From a virus, in the IMG/VR virus record IMGVR_UViG_3300032116_014939, positions 62,001-126,000 of that record: DNA of 64,000 nt. One strand, 5' to 3'. The notes below the pieces were generated by a model that was given only the letters and a program-made list of their open reading frames with translations, had not been told where the DNA came from and ran no database searches. Positions 8,258 to 19,300 of this stretch are shown here, one piece after another; within the stretch, counting starts at the first letter, position 1; every line of letters begins with the position of its first letter. Made by a program: the position numbers and the translations under genes.

Positions 8258-11200
8258 TTATATATAGTTAAAATTGTTTGCAGTTGTATAAACAAGTCCT
8301 AAAGTGAACGAACCACCCGCCGCTCCATCAACACCACTTGTTCCTGATGAACCTGAACCAGAACTTCCTGATGAACCACTTGAACCAGAACCTGATGTTC
8401 CTGATGAACCAGCAGTACCTGAAGAACCACTTGAACCAGAACCTGATGTCCCAGATGAACCCGCGGTACCTGAAGAACCACTTGAGCCAGAACCTGAAGT
8501 CCCCGATGAACCCGCAGTACCTGAAGAACCACTTGAACCAGAACCTGATGTTCCTGATGAACCAGCAGTACCTGAACTACCTGATGAACCCGAACTACCT
8601 GAAGTACCTGATGTTCCAGATGAACCGCTAGTACCACTACTTCCATTTGACCCTGAAGTTCCCGATGAACCTGAAGTACCTGATGACCCTGAAGTTCCCG
8701 ATGAACCACTAGTTCCTCTTGAACCCGTACTACCCGATGAACCAGAGCTTCCTGATGACCCACTTGAACCCGAACCAGATGTTCCTGAAGAACCTGAACC
8801 TGATGACCCACTTGAACCAGATGTTCCACTAATACCATCTAGACCACTTGTTCCTGAAGAACCTGAACCTGAACTTCCTGATGACCCAGCACTTCCTGAT
8901 GTTCCCGAAGAACCGCTAGTTCCTGATGAACCTGAACCAGAACTTCCCGATGACCCAGCGCTTCCTGATGTTCCTGAAGAACCACTTGTTCCACTACTTC
9001 CTGTGATACCCGACGAACCAGAACTACCTGATGAGCCAGCACTTCCTGATGTTCCTGAAGAACCACTTGTTCCACTTGAACCAGAACTACCCGATGACCC
9101 AGCGCTTCCTGAAGTTCCACTTGTACCGCTAGAACCTGAAGTTCCCGATGAACCACTGGTACCTCTTGACCCTGTACTTCCTGAAGAACCTGAACTTCCA
9201 CTTGAGCCTGATGAACCTGATGTTCCCGAAGAGCCGCTAGACCCACTTGAACCTGATGAACCTGACGAGCCACTCGAACCAGATGTTCCTGATGAACCGC
9301 TAGTCCCCGAAGAACCTGAACCTGAACTTCCTGATGACCCAGCACTTCCACTTGAGCCAGAGGTACCCGAAGAACCTGACGTTCCGCTACTACCTGTAAT
9401 ACCCGATGAACCAGAACTTCCTGATGAACCACTACTACCTGATGTTCCTGAACTACCACTAGTTCCACTACTTCCTGTAATACCTGAAGAACCTGAACTA
9501 CCACTACTTCCTGATGAACCACTAGTTCCACTACTTCCTGTAATACCTGAAGAACCACTACTTCCTGATGAACCACTAGTTCCTGATGAGCCAGACGTTC
9601 CCGAAGAACCAGTATTTCCACTAGAACCTGAAGAACCACTTGTACCCGATGAACCCGATGTTCCACTAGAACCCGATGAACCACTTGAACCAGTGCTACC
9701 TGAAGAACCGCTAGTTCCTGATGTACCTGATGAACCTGAAGTTCCTCTTGAACCTGTACTTCCTGAAGAACCAGAACTTCCGCTTGAACCTGATGACCCA
9801 CTTGAACCTGAAGTTCCTGATGAACCACTAGTTCCTGATGAGCCAGCACTTCCTGATGACCCTGAACTTCCTGAAGAACCTGAAGTCCCTGAACTACCAC
9901 TAGTTCCACTACTTCCTGTTAAGCCTGAAGACCCACTACTTCCTGAAGAACCACTTGTTCCTGATGAACCTGATGTACCAGAACTACCTGTATTACCTGA
10001 ACTCCCACTTGAACCTGAACTTCCTGAAGAGCCTGAAGTTCCAGAACTACCACTTGTACCCGAAGAACCTGTATTACCCGAACTTCCACTTGAACCAGCA
10101 CTACCTGATGAACCGCTAGTTCCAGAAGAACCTGATGTGCCAGAACTTCCAGTAATACCTGATGAACCTGAACTACCACTTGAACCTGAGCTCCCTGAAG
10201 TTCCAGAACTTCCACTAGTACCCGATGAACCTGTATTTCCACTTGAACCTGAACTACCCGCACTTCCACTTGAACCCGATGTTCCTGAACTTCCACTTGT
10301 TCCTGATGAACCTGTATTACCCGAACTTCCGCTACTTCCTGAAGAACCACTTGACCCTGAAGTACCCGAAGAACCAGATGTTCCTGAACTTCCACTTGAA
10401 CCAGAAGAACCGCTAGTCCCTGATGTACCTGAAGAACCACTTGTTCCTCTTGAGCCCGTACTACCTGATGACCCTGAGCTTCCACTTGAACCTGAGCTTC
10501 CTGAAGTTCCAGAAGAACCACTTGTTCCACTACTTCCAGTATTACCTGACGAACCTGACGACCCACTTGAGCCAGAAGAACCTGAAGTTCCAGAAGAACC
10601 ACTTGTTCCACTTGAGCCAGCACTTCCGCTAGACCCCGAACTACCTGAAGAGCCAGAAGAACCTGATGTTCCACTTGACCCAGAAGTTCCTGATGAACCA
10701 CTATTACCCGAAGAACCTGAGCTTCCACTTGAACCAGAAGAACCTGATGTTCCTGAAGAACCTCCAGTACCACTTGAGCCAGTACTTCCACTACTACCTG
10801 ATGAACCCGAACTTCCTGATGTACCTGAACTACCACTAGTCCCTGAAGAACCTGTATTTCCACTTGAACCCGAACTACCCGAAGAACCCGATGAACCTGT
10901 ACTACCTGAACTTCCACTTGAGCCTGAAGACCCTGATGTTCCACTACTACCCGATGTACCTGAGCTTCCACTAGACCCTGACGAACCACTTGAGCCAGAA
11001 GAACCTGATGTTCCAGAACTTCCACTAGTACCGGATGAGCCAGTGTTTCCGCTTGAACCTGAACTACCCGAGCTTCCTGAAGAACCACTTGTACCTACTG
11101 AACCTGAAGTACCAGCACTACCGCTAGAACCACTACTTCCACTTGAACCTGATGAACCTGAGCTTCCACTAGAACCAGAACTACCTGATGTACCAGAACT

Positions 11201-14200
11201 TCCGTTAGAACCTGATGTACCTGAACTTCCTGATGTTCCTGATGAACCACTAGTTCCTCTTGAACCCGTACTACCTGATGAACCTGAACTTCCAGTTGAC
11301 CCTGACGAACCACTTGAACCAGAACTACCAGATGTTCCTGACGAACCACTAGTACCCGATGAACCTGTATTTCCACTTGACCCTGAACTACCACTTGAAC
11401 CAGAAGAACCTGATGTACCAGAACTACCATTAGAACCTGAAGTTCCAGATGAACCTGATGAACCTGAACTACCGCTTGAGCCAGCACTTCCCGATGTTCC
11501 TGAACTACCGTTAGAACCTGATGTTCCACTTGAACCACTACTACCTGATGAACCTGTGCTACCACTTGAACCAGATGAACCACTTGTTCCAACACTTCCG
11601 CTAGACCCTGAACTACCCGAACTTCCTGATGAACCACTTGTACCTGATGACCCAGAAGTTCCTGACGAGCCAGATGAACCTGATGAACCAGCACTTCCCG
11701 AAGAGCCACTTGTCCCTACTGAACCCGATGTTCCGCTTGACCCTGTAATACCTGATGAACCCGAACTACCTGAAGACCCACTTGAACCTGATGTTCCTGA
11801 ACTTCCACTAACACCTGATGAGCCTGAACTTCCACTAGAACCTGATGACCCTGAAGTTCCTGTTGAGCCAGATGTTCCTGAACTACCACTAGAACCAGAT
11901 GACCCTGAGCTTCCTGATGACCCACTTGTTCCCACACTACCACTAGTTCCTGAAGAACCCGTACTACCACTTGAGCCAGAAGAACCTGAACTTCCTGAAG
12001 TACCTGTTGAGCCAGATGTTCCTGAACTACCACTCGTACCTCTTGAACCTGTACTACCTGAACTTCCGCTTGAACCTGATGAACCGCTACTACCTGATGA
12101 ACCACTTGTTCCAGAAGAACCTGATGTACCAGAACTTCCGCTTGAGCCAGATGAACCAGCACTACCACTTGAGCCAGATGTCCCTGATGAACCACTCGTT
12201 CCACTTGAGCCAGTATTACCTGACGAACCAGAACTACCCGAACTTCCGCTAGAACCACTTGTACCCGATGTTCCTGAAGAACCACTAACACCTGATGACC
12301 CCGAACTCCCACTACTTCCACTTGAGCCAGAGCTTCCTGATGTACCACTTGAACCTGATGTTCCTGAAGACCCTGTACTACCACTTGAACCAGAAGAACC
12401 TGAACTACCCGATGTTCCAGCACTACCACTACTACCACTTGAACCTGATGTTCCAGCAGACCCCGATGTACCAAAACCTGATGACCCCGAACTTCCTCCC
12501 GAACCTGAGCTTCCACTAGAACCTGAAGTTCCTGAACTACCGCTAGTACCTGAAGAACCTGATGTTCCACTAGAACCAGATGAACCACTACTACCTGAAG
12601 AGCCAGATGAACCAGCACTTCCAGATGTACCAGAAGACCCTGAACTACCGCTAGAGCCTGAGGTACCACTTGTACCTACTGAACCTGATGTACCAGAACT
12701 TCCAGATGTCCCTGAAGTACCTCTCGACCCTGTTGAGCCTGAACTACCTGAAGACCCTGAACTTCCAGATGAACCTGATGTTCCGCTACTACCTGAAGTA
12801 CCGGCAGAACCTGAACTTCCTGAACTACCATTAGAACCTGATGTTCCACTAGAACCTGCACTTCCCGAACTTCCACTTGAACCTGATGTTCCTGCAGAAC
12901 CCGATGCACCACCTGTTCTATAATAAGTTTTACCTGTATTATCTACAACAACAAATTTTGTTTGATTATCATCTTGAGTAATTTGAGCAATTGTTAATTC
13001 ATTTGTTGTTGTTGCCGATGCAGTTATTTGATTAACATTAAATAAATCATTCCCTCCTAATCCTAAATCACCTGTCATTTGTCTTCCACCATCAACTAAA
13101 AGATATTGTTGGTGGTCATCAGCAGTTAAACCTAACAAATTACCGTGTACCGATGTCGCGTTAACACCACTTGACTTAAAACCAATTACAGGTCTAATAT
13201 CCTCAATTTGAACAATACCTCCAAATCCTTGTTGGATATAAACAGACGCAATTGATACCACACCATCCGTAAAATAATCAGGAGGTAATGGTAATGGAGC
13301 CGCCTCAGCTTCAACAAGAGTCGCATATTCTTGTTGACCTAAAACTAAAAAGTATTCTTCATTAATACCTTCACCGACAACATATAATGTATGTTTAGTA
13401 TAATACGATGTGGTTAATGCTGATAATGAATTTTCATTTTTATTATATTGAAAATTATTTACAAACGTAGTTGCACTTCTTGTCCAATTTGTACCATTGT
13501 TCCAATATTGTGTAAAACTTATTGGTGTTCCACCTGTTGGTGTAAAATTATTTTCTGATAACCAATAACTACCAGATGTCACATCAAGAGTAAATGATGT
13601 TGAACCTGTTGTAACAATAGAACCTGTTGAATAAACTGGACCTAACGCTTGTCTGTTAAAGCTTGATAATAAATTTGCAGTATGTTGAGCGTTGTATGGC
13701 GCAGCATCAATCAATTCAATACCTGTCGCGTTTGTAACTACTCGACCCATAATAATATTATAGAATGGGTCAGGTAATCCTGAATTTGCAACTAACGTTC
13801 CGTTATTTGAAATATAAATGTAGTTATCAGTTTCAGCACTTAATGTTAACTGACCATCAACCCAATCATATCTTTTAATAATACTATTATCTGTTTGGTC
13901 AGCTAAATATCCAAATCCTGCAGATGTATTGATTGTTCTACCACTAACAATAGTAATTGTACCACCACTTAATAATCCCATTGGACTACCTTGAAAAATC
14001 AGTGTAGAAGCATCTGTATGTGTTCCATCTGCGAAAGTAACCGATAACTTTCTTGTTACGTCGTTCTCACCATCCGTATCATCCAAGAAGTTCCAATAAA
14101 AGTCCTCACTTGCTGTAATTATTTTTGAGTGGTCTGAAATACCCTGAAATCTACCTATTGTCGATGCGTTTTCAATTAAAAAGTCATTAGTAATTGAATC

Positions 14201-16168
14201 GTGAATCATGGTACCAACCATTCTAAAAGTAGGCCCACCACCTGTATTTGGTACGTAAACGGCAATATCCCATTCTTGAATATCCATACCTGTTCCTTCC
14301 AATACCGCAGAGTCTGATAACACAAATGCGGTTGAACCTGTTAGTAATGCACCTTCAAAAGTACACCCGTTGAACGATAAAAGTGTTCCAGAGCCAGTAC
14401 CGCTATTACCAATAACATCATCATATGTTGGGAACAAGAAATAGTTTTCCATATTACCCAACGCCTGAAACCCATTAGTTGCTTCAACTTTTAATCCGTA
14501 ACTAAACTCACCATTAACATCGACATATTCACCATAGAACTTGGTATCTTGTGTTGATGATTTTATCCATACACCAATATCTGAATCATATATTGAAATC
14601 TTATGAGCTTGTCCAAAATCACCGATATCATCACAGTGAATTGCCGCATATCCTGCACCAGCACCTGATAATGTTAAAAACGATACTTCGTTATTAATAC
14701 CTATATTAATAATATGTTGAGTAGAACCCGTTGGGACAATTTGTGTAGTTTGAATATTACTACCCTCAATACTCACATACGGTTTTCCAGTTAAATTAAT
14801 TTGTCCCTCAGAAAATAACCCAGGTCCAACTCTAACCAAAAAACGATTATTAATTGACGAACCTGTAATCCAATCAACTGCACTCTTAATAGATGTAAAG
14901 TCACCACCTTTTTTAGCGACCGTAATAACTCTTGGGTCTTGGTTAACTTCATATAACGGAGCGTCAATCGGTATTGTAGTTTTTAAGAATGTATCAGTAC
15001 CTTCAATTTTACCTGTTGCAGTTGGATGTTCAACTAATACGTCTTGAGTATTATTTTCAAAGTTAAGAGCCGAACCAAATATACTTGGAGCTGAGCCCGT
15101 GTTTGGAGCATATATCGCAGTTACCCATCGTTGGAAATTAACTGCCGTTAATCTTAACGAACCTCCGTTTTCAACCCAAAATCCTGTTCCTGCCGCAACC
15201 CCAACAGCCTTTGTTAATAAACATCCGTTAACAATAAACGTACAACCTGGTTGGTCTGCCTTTGCAAATATTAATCCTGATGTCGTACTAACACCTCCAT
15301 TAGTAGATGTAACGTTTCTAAGTTGCATCCTACCAATACCACTACCATCATTTGTAACATAGAAACCTATAGTAAATGGATATCCACCATACTTAACGTT
15401 AGAACACTGTATGATACAGTTTCCACCACCTGTTCCAACAACTTTTGCGTGAGTATAGTTTGTACCAAATCTTACGTTTTCAACATATGCAATTGCATTA
15501 GTTTGAGGAGTTGTCGATGATGAATAAACAATAGACGACGCACTTGTTCCTGATGAACCTTGAATTTGCATGTCCTGAACCATTGATTGGTCGGCCATGA
15601 TGAAAACACTATTATTAGGATTACTTGCTTGTAGGATAGTTGTTGTACTATCACCACCTCTAACCGTAATCCATGATTTCATTGTGATGGTATCTTCAAT
15701 ATATAAACCAGGATAAACTCTAACTTCCCAAGTACTATTTGGAGTTGCACCTGTTATACTATCTACCGCATCTTTAACGGAATTAAAGTCTGTTGAACTA
15801 CCACTTAATCCAACAGTTACATAATTTTCTATAATTGTATTAAAATTATAACTTAACGATGTCCAATTTGTACCATCACTAGTTATTTGAATTGAATCAT
15901 TCTGAATTAATGTAACCGTAGTACTCCCATCTATAGTTTCACTACCATTTGGGTCAACAGTTATTGTACCGGTACCATTATTTTTAATTACATATAATTT
16001 ACCCTGCACACCTACCGCAGTAGGTAAATTAATAGTAAAAGTACCACCAGAGACAGCGACCATATAGTCGTCATCAGTAATCGTATATGTACTACCAATT
16101 GTTACTTGTGGATATGTTATACCACCTAAGGATATTATACCCCTTCTCGCAACAAACTCATTTGCCAT
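8258..16168 (-). CDS. Giant collagen-like tail fibre with beta-helix domains (2636 aa)
   Basis: Residues ~1-110 form a beta module (SGGTFTINLPTAVGVQGKLY) also found inside the 1370-aa fibre. Two tandem pectin-lyase-like right-handed beta-helix units follow at ~115-395 and ~410-680; each opens with an FxSxKxAVDxITG helix and a VRVxPGLxxE strand. Residues ~700-1085 hold a linker domain with the tail-fibre motif LTADDHQQYL. Residues ~1086-2611 are an almost uninterrupted array of Gly-Ser-Ser and Gly-Thr-Ser triplets with hardly any proline. A 25-residue end (AAGGSFTLGLVYTTANNFNY) follows. The role is probably a long trimeric host-contact fibre, with the beta-helices resembling polysaccharide-binding or -cleaving fibre domains. 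The gene has its own candidate promoter after the upstream terminator. Confidence 0.8.
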   Translation of the reverse strand: MANEFVARRGIISLGGITYPQVTIGSTYTITDDDYMVAVSGGTFTINLPTAVGVQGKLYVIKNNGTGTITVDPNGSETIDGSTTVTLIQNDSIQITSDGTNWTSLSYNFNTIIENYVTVGLSGSSTDFNSVKDAVDSITGATPNSTWEVRVYPGLYIEDTITMKSWITVRGGDSTTTILQASNPNNSVFIMADQSMVQDMQIQGSSGTSASSIVYSSSTTPQTNAIAYVENVRFGTNYTHAKVVGTGGGNCIIQCSNVKYGGYPFTIGFYVTNDGSGIGRMQLRNVTSTNGGVSTTSGLIFAKADQPGCTFIVNGCLLTKAVGVAAGTGFWVENGGSLRLTAVNFQRWVTAIYAPNTGSAPSIFGSALNFENNTQDVLVEHPTATGKIEGTDTFLKTTIPIDAPLYEVNQDPRVITVAKKGGDFTSIKSAVDWITGSSINNRFLVRVGPGLFSEGQINLTGKPYVSIEGSNIQTTQIVPTGSTQHIINIGINNEVSFLTLSGAGAGYAAIHCDDIGDFGQAHKISIYDSDIGVWIKSSTQDTKFYGEYVDVNGEFSYGLKVEATNGFQALGNMENYFLFPTYDDVIGNSGTGSGTLLSFNGCTFEGALLTGSTAFVLSDSAVLEGTGMDIQEWDIAVYVPNTGGGPTFRMVGTMIHDSITNDFLIENASTIGRFQGISDHSKIITASEDFYWNFLDDTDGENDVTRKLSVTFADGTHTDASTLIFQGSPMGLLSGGTITIVSGRTINTSAGFGYLADQTDNSIIKRYDWVDGQLTLSAETDNYIYISNNGTLVANSGLPDPFYNIIMGRVVTNATGIELIDAAPYNAQHTANLLSSFNRQALGPVYSTGSIVTTGSTSFTLDVTSGSYWLSENNFTPTGGTPISFTQYWNNGTNWTRSATTFVNNFQYNKNENSLSALTTSYYTKHTLYVVGEGINEEYFLVLGQQEYATLVEAEAAPLPLPPDYFTDGVVSIASVYIQQGFGGIVQIEDIRPVIGFKSSGVNATSVHGNLLGLTADDHQQYLLVDGGRQMTGDLGLGGNDLFNVNQITASATTTNELTIAQITQDDNQTKFVVVDNTGKTYYRTGGASGSAGTSGSSGSSGSAGSSGTSGSNGSSGSSGSAGTSGSSGTSGSSGSSGSSGSSGSTGSRGTSGTSGSSGTSGSVGTSGTSGSSGSSGSSGTSGSAGSSGSSGSSGSSGSSGTSGSSGTSGSSGTSGSSGSSGSGGSSGSSGFGTSGSAGTSGSSGSSGSAGTSGSSGSSGSSGSTGSSGTSGSSGTSGSSGSSGSSGSSGSSGVSGSSGTSGTSGSSGSSGSSGSSGNTGSSGTSGSSGTSGSSGSAGSSGSSGSSGTSGSSGTSGSSGSSGSSGSSGSSGSTGSRGTSGSSGTSGSTGTSGSSGSSGSSGSTGSSGTSGSVGTSGSSGSSGSSGSSGSSGTSGSTGTSGSSGSSGSSGSSGVSGSSGTSGSSGSSGSSGSSGITGSSGTSGSVGTSGSSGSAGSSGSSGSSGTSGSSGTSGSSGSSGSSGSSGSVGTSGSSGSSGSTGSSGSSGSSGTSGSNGSSGTSGSAGSSGSSGSSGSSGTSGSNGSSGTSGSSGSSGSSGSSGNTGSSGTSGSSGTSGSSGSSGSSGSTGSSGSSGSTGSRGTSGSSGTSGSSGTSGSNGSSGTSGSSGSSGSSGSSGSSGSSGSSGSAGTSGSVGTSGSSGSSGSSGSSGNTGSSGTSGSSGTSGSSGSSGSSGSSGSSGTSGSSGTSGSSGSSGSSGSTGSSGSSGSSGSSGNTGSSGTSGSSGTSGSSGSSGSSGSTGSSGTGGSSGTSGSSGSSGSSGSSGNSGSSGTSGSSGTSGSSGSSGSSGSSGSAGSSGTSGSSGTSGSSGSSGSSGSSGNTGSSGTSGSSGTSGSSGSSGSSGSSGSTGSRGTSGSSGTSGTSGSSGSSGSSGTSGSSGTSGSSGSSGSSGSSGNTGSSGTSGSSGTSGSSGSAGSSGSSGNTGSSGTSGSSGTSGSSGSSGSSGSSGITGSSGTSGSSGTSGSSGSAGSSGSSGNTGSSGTSGSSGTSGSSGSSGSSGSSGNTGSSGTSGSSGTSGSSGSSGSSGLTGSSGTSGSSGTSGSSGSSGSSGSAGSSGTSGSSGTSGSSGSSGSSGSSGSSGSTGSRGTSGSSGTSGTSGSSGSTGSSGSSGSSGTSGSSGTSGSSGSSGNTGSSGTSGSSGTSGSSGSSGSSGITGSSGTSGSSGSSGSSGSSGITGSSGTSGSSGTSGSSGSSGSSGSSGITGSSGTSGSSGTSGSSGSAGSSGSSGSGSSGTSGSSGTSGSSGSSGSSGSSGSSGSSGTSGSSGSSGSSGSSGSTGSRGTSGSSGTSGSSGTSGTSGSAGSSGSSGSSGTSGSSGTSGSAGSSGSSGSSGITGSSGTSGSSGTSGSAGSSGSSGSGSSGTSGSSGTSGSAGSSGSSGSGSSGTSGLDGISGTSGSSGSSGSGSSGTSGSGSSGSSGSSGSSGSTGSRGTSGSSGTSGSSGTSGSSGTSGSNGSSGTSGSSGTSGTSGSSGSSGSSGTAGSSGTSGSGSSGSSGTAGSSGTSGSGSSGSSGTAGSSGTSGSGSSGSSGTAGSSGTSGSGSSGSSGSSGSGSSGTSGVDGAAGGSFTLGLVYTTANNFNYI
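8335..12913 (-). repeat. 9-bp-periodic collagen-like coding repeat array
   Basis: About 4.6 kb encoding (Gly-X-Y)n with X and Y mostly Ser or Thr. Synonymous codons vary strongly, so the DNA repeats are imperfect. A higher-order 27-residue (81-bp) unit recurs, of the form NTG-SSG-TSG-SSG-TSG plus four SSG triplets. The triplet phase breaks at several GSGSSG sites near the C-terminal end of the protein. Confidence 0.9.
8385..8588 (-). repeat. Four tandem 51-bp repeats
   Basis: Four consecutive near-identical 51-base copies begin at about 8385, 8436, 8487 and 8538. Each encodes a 17-residue unit, GTAGSSGTSGSGSSGSS, containing one break in the Gly-X-Y phase. Copies differ by a few, mostly synonymous, bases. 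Confidence 0.8.
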
Positions 16169-16223
16169 TTATTCTTTCCTTTTTTCCCTATCCAAAAGAA
16201 AATTCTTCTATGTTTATTTGTTA

Positions 16224-16252
16224 ATAAATATACTTGAAAAGTATTCTGTCAA
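16224..16252 (-). promoter_or_regulatory. Promoter candidate for the 2636-aa fibre gene
   Basis: The coding strand reads TTGACA at 16252-16247, then TATATTTATTAA beginning at 16232. The latter contains the recurrent TATTTAT word (16224-16230). It lies just downstream of the terminator hairpin and about 55 bases before the ATG at 16168, so a new transcript probably starts here. Confidence 0.5.
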
Positions 16253-16262
16253 TCCTAAAATG

Positions 16263-16296
16263 AAAAAACCATCACATTTATTATTATGTGATGGTT
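16263..16296 (-). terminator. Intrinsic terminator after the 1998-aa fibre gene
   Basis: An 11-bp perfect stem (16267-16277 with 16286-16296; AACCATCACAT in the minus-strand RNA) with an 8-base loop is followed by six T on the minus strand. It lies 23 bases beyond the stop at 16319. The plus strand also has a T-rich tract after the stem, so it could act in both directions. Confidence 0.8.
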
Positions 16297-16318
16297 CATG
16301 TTTTTATATATTTTAATA

Positions 16319-19300
16319 TTAAATTGTAATTCTTGTTGATATACTAATGTTCCAACTACCTTTATTCACATCAGCCCAAAACTCAACATTACCACCTGAC
16401 ACCGTAACCCTTAACTCAATACCCAAAGTAGAGTCATTTAAGTCAGGAGTTGATATATCAACATAAGTAGCGTTAGATGTGTCCCAAATACTCATTACTT
16501 GGCCACCTCTTGTTGCAGTTGTGGTTGGATTATTAACCCAATAATCAAAAATTGCACTACGTCCTAATGATGTACTAAATGAACAAATACGTGTTGATGC
16601 GGTAATACTTGTACCACTACAAGAAGTTAAAGATTGTTTTCCATATTCAACAGTATCACCTGTAATACCTAAAGTTGTACCATCAAAAGTTAATTTACTT
16701 TGAGCAATCGCACTATTTGTAGAGGTACCTGAAGCAGTTAATATTCTGTAATCAGCAGGATTAGCAATTGTATTGAAACCTGTACCTGATGTACCAGCAC
16801 TACCGCTAGAACCCGAAGTTCCACTTGAGCCGGATGAACCTGAACTGCCAGAAGACCCTGATGTTCCTGAAGAACCACTTGTACCCGAACTTCCTGAGGT
16901 ACCACTTGAACCTGACGAACCACTTGACCCAGATGAGCCAGAACTTCCGCTAGAACCAGATGTACCCGAACTTCCTGAACTACCACTACTACCTGAAGAC
17001 CCTGATGTACCACTTGAACCAGAAGTTCCTGTAGAACCGCTAGACCCTGATGAACCTGATGTTCCTGAAGACCCACTACTTCCCGAAGTACCTGATGAAC
17101 CACTTGACCCACTTGACCCACTAGTACCAACCGACCCAGAAGAACCGCTTGTACCAACACTTCCTGAACTTCCACTACTACCTGATGAACCAGACGAACC
17201 TGAAGTTCCAGATGAACCACTAGTACCAACACTACCTGACGACCCAGAAGAACCCGAGCTCCCTGATGTCCCACTTGAGCCCGATATTCCTGAAGAACCG
17301 CTAGTACCTACACTACCGCTACTTCCACTTGAACCAGATGTTCCTGTAGAACCGCTAGACCCTGATGAACCACTACTACCCGATGAACCTGAAGAACCAC
17401 TTGTTCCTGATGTACCCGCACTTCCTGAAGAACCGCTACTACCTGAAGAACCAGAAGAACCACTAGTACCAGATGTACCTACGCTACCACTACTACCAGA
17501 AGAACCACTACTACCGCTAGACCCTGAACTACCTGATGTTCCACTTGAGCCAGATGTTCCAACACTTCCACTAGACCCTGAACTACCCGATGAGCCAGAA
17601 GACCCTGATGTTCCGGAACTTCCTGAAGAACCGCTACTACCACTAGTACCAGAACTTCCCGTAGAACCAGATGTTCCGCTACTACCTGATGAACCAGAAG
17701 TTCCAACACTACCACTAGAACCAGAACTTCCTGAACTCCCACTACTACCTGATGTTCCGCTTGACCCAGATGTTCCAACTGAACCTGATGAGCCAGAGCT
17801 TCCTGAACTGCCACTTGAACCAGAAGAACCTGATGTTCCACTACTTCCCGATGAACCACTACTACCGCTAGTTCCTACACTACCTGAAGAACCTGAACTT
17901 CCGCTTGTTCCCGAAGAACCAGTTAGACCTGAAGAGCCTGAACTTCCACTACTACCACTAGAACCACTTGTTCCTGAAGAGCCACTTGTACCTACACTAC
18001 CGCTACTTCCACTTGAACCAGAAGAACCTGATGTACCAGTTGACCCAGATGTTCCTGTACTACCCGAAGAACCGCTACTTCCACTTGAACCTGATGACCC
18101 TGAAGTTCCTGATGAACCAGTTAATCCCGAAGAGCCTGAACTTCCACTAGACCCACTTGAGCCAGAAGTTCCAACACTACCGCTACTTCCACTTGAGCCA
18201 GAAGTACCTACACTACCACTTGAACCAGAACTTCCTGAAGTACCTGTTGACCCAGATGACCCTGAAGTTCCTGATGAACCACTTGTACCAGCACTTCCCG
18301 AAGTTCCAACCGAACCCGATGAACCACTAGAGCCCGAAGAACCACTACTACCTGATGTGCCACTTGAACCTGAAGAACCTGTTGACCCTGAACTTCCACT
18401 ACTACCACTTGTTCCAGAAGAGCCAGTTAAACCTGAAGACCCAGAACTTCCACTACTACCCGAAGAACCTGAAGTTCCTACCGAACCACTACTACCTGAT
18501 GTTCCAGTACTCCCCGAACTTCCACTTGAGCCTGCACTACCTGATGAACCTGATGTTCCACTAGAACCCGATGAACCACTTGACCCAGTGCTACCTGAAG
18601 TACCACTAGACCCACTTGAGCCAGAAGTCCCAACACTACCGCTACTTCCAGATGAACCTGAACTTCCACTTGAACCAGAACTTCCTGAAGTACCTGTTGA
18701 CCCAGATGTTCCAGAACTTCCTGTAGAACCCGATGAACCTGAACTACCCGATGAGCCACTTGTACCAGCACTTCCTGAAGTCCCAACCGAACCCGATGAA
18801 CCACTTGAACCTGAAGAACCTGATGTTCCAACACTACCAGATGAACCAGAACTTCCTGAAGTACCAACAGAACCACTACTACCTGAGCTTCCACTTGTTC
18901 CCGAAGAACCAGTTAGACCTGAAGAGCCTGAACTTCCGCTACTTCCTGATGTTCCAGAACTTCCTGTAGAACCCGATGAACCTGAACTACCTGATGAACC
19001 ACTTGTACCAGAAGTTCCAACACTTCCACTTGAACCAGATGAACCGCTAGAACCTGATGTTCCTGAAGACCCTGTTAAACCCGAAGAACCACTTGACCCT
19101 GAAGTACCAACACTACCTGATGTACCTGAAGAACCAGAACTACCACTAGAACCTGAACTTCCTGATGAACCAGAAGAACCACTACTACCACTAGTTCCTA
19201 CACTACCAGATGAACCACTTGTACCACTAGAACCTGTACTTCCACTTGAGCCAGAACTTCCACTAGTACCTGTTGAGCCAGAACTTCCACTTGAACCAGA

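Noticed and set aside
8299-12912. Minus-strand shifted-frame ORFs rich in Val, Gln and His over the fibre repeat
   Set aside because: They are shadows of the repeat in another frame, broken up where the array changes phase. They lack unique sequence.
8304-12923. 1539-codon plus-strand ORF encoding Pro-Asp-Glu-type triplets
   Set aside because: It is the antisense shifted frame of the Gly-Ser-Ser/Gly-Thr-Ser array. It has no ribosome site or flanking unique domain, and all other genes are on the minus strand.
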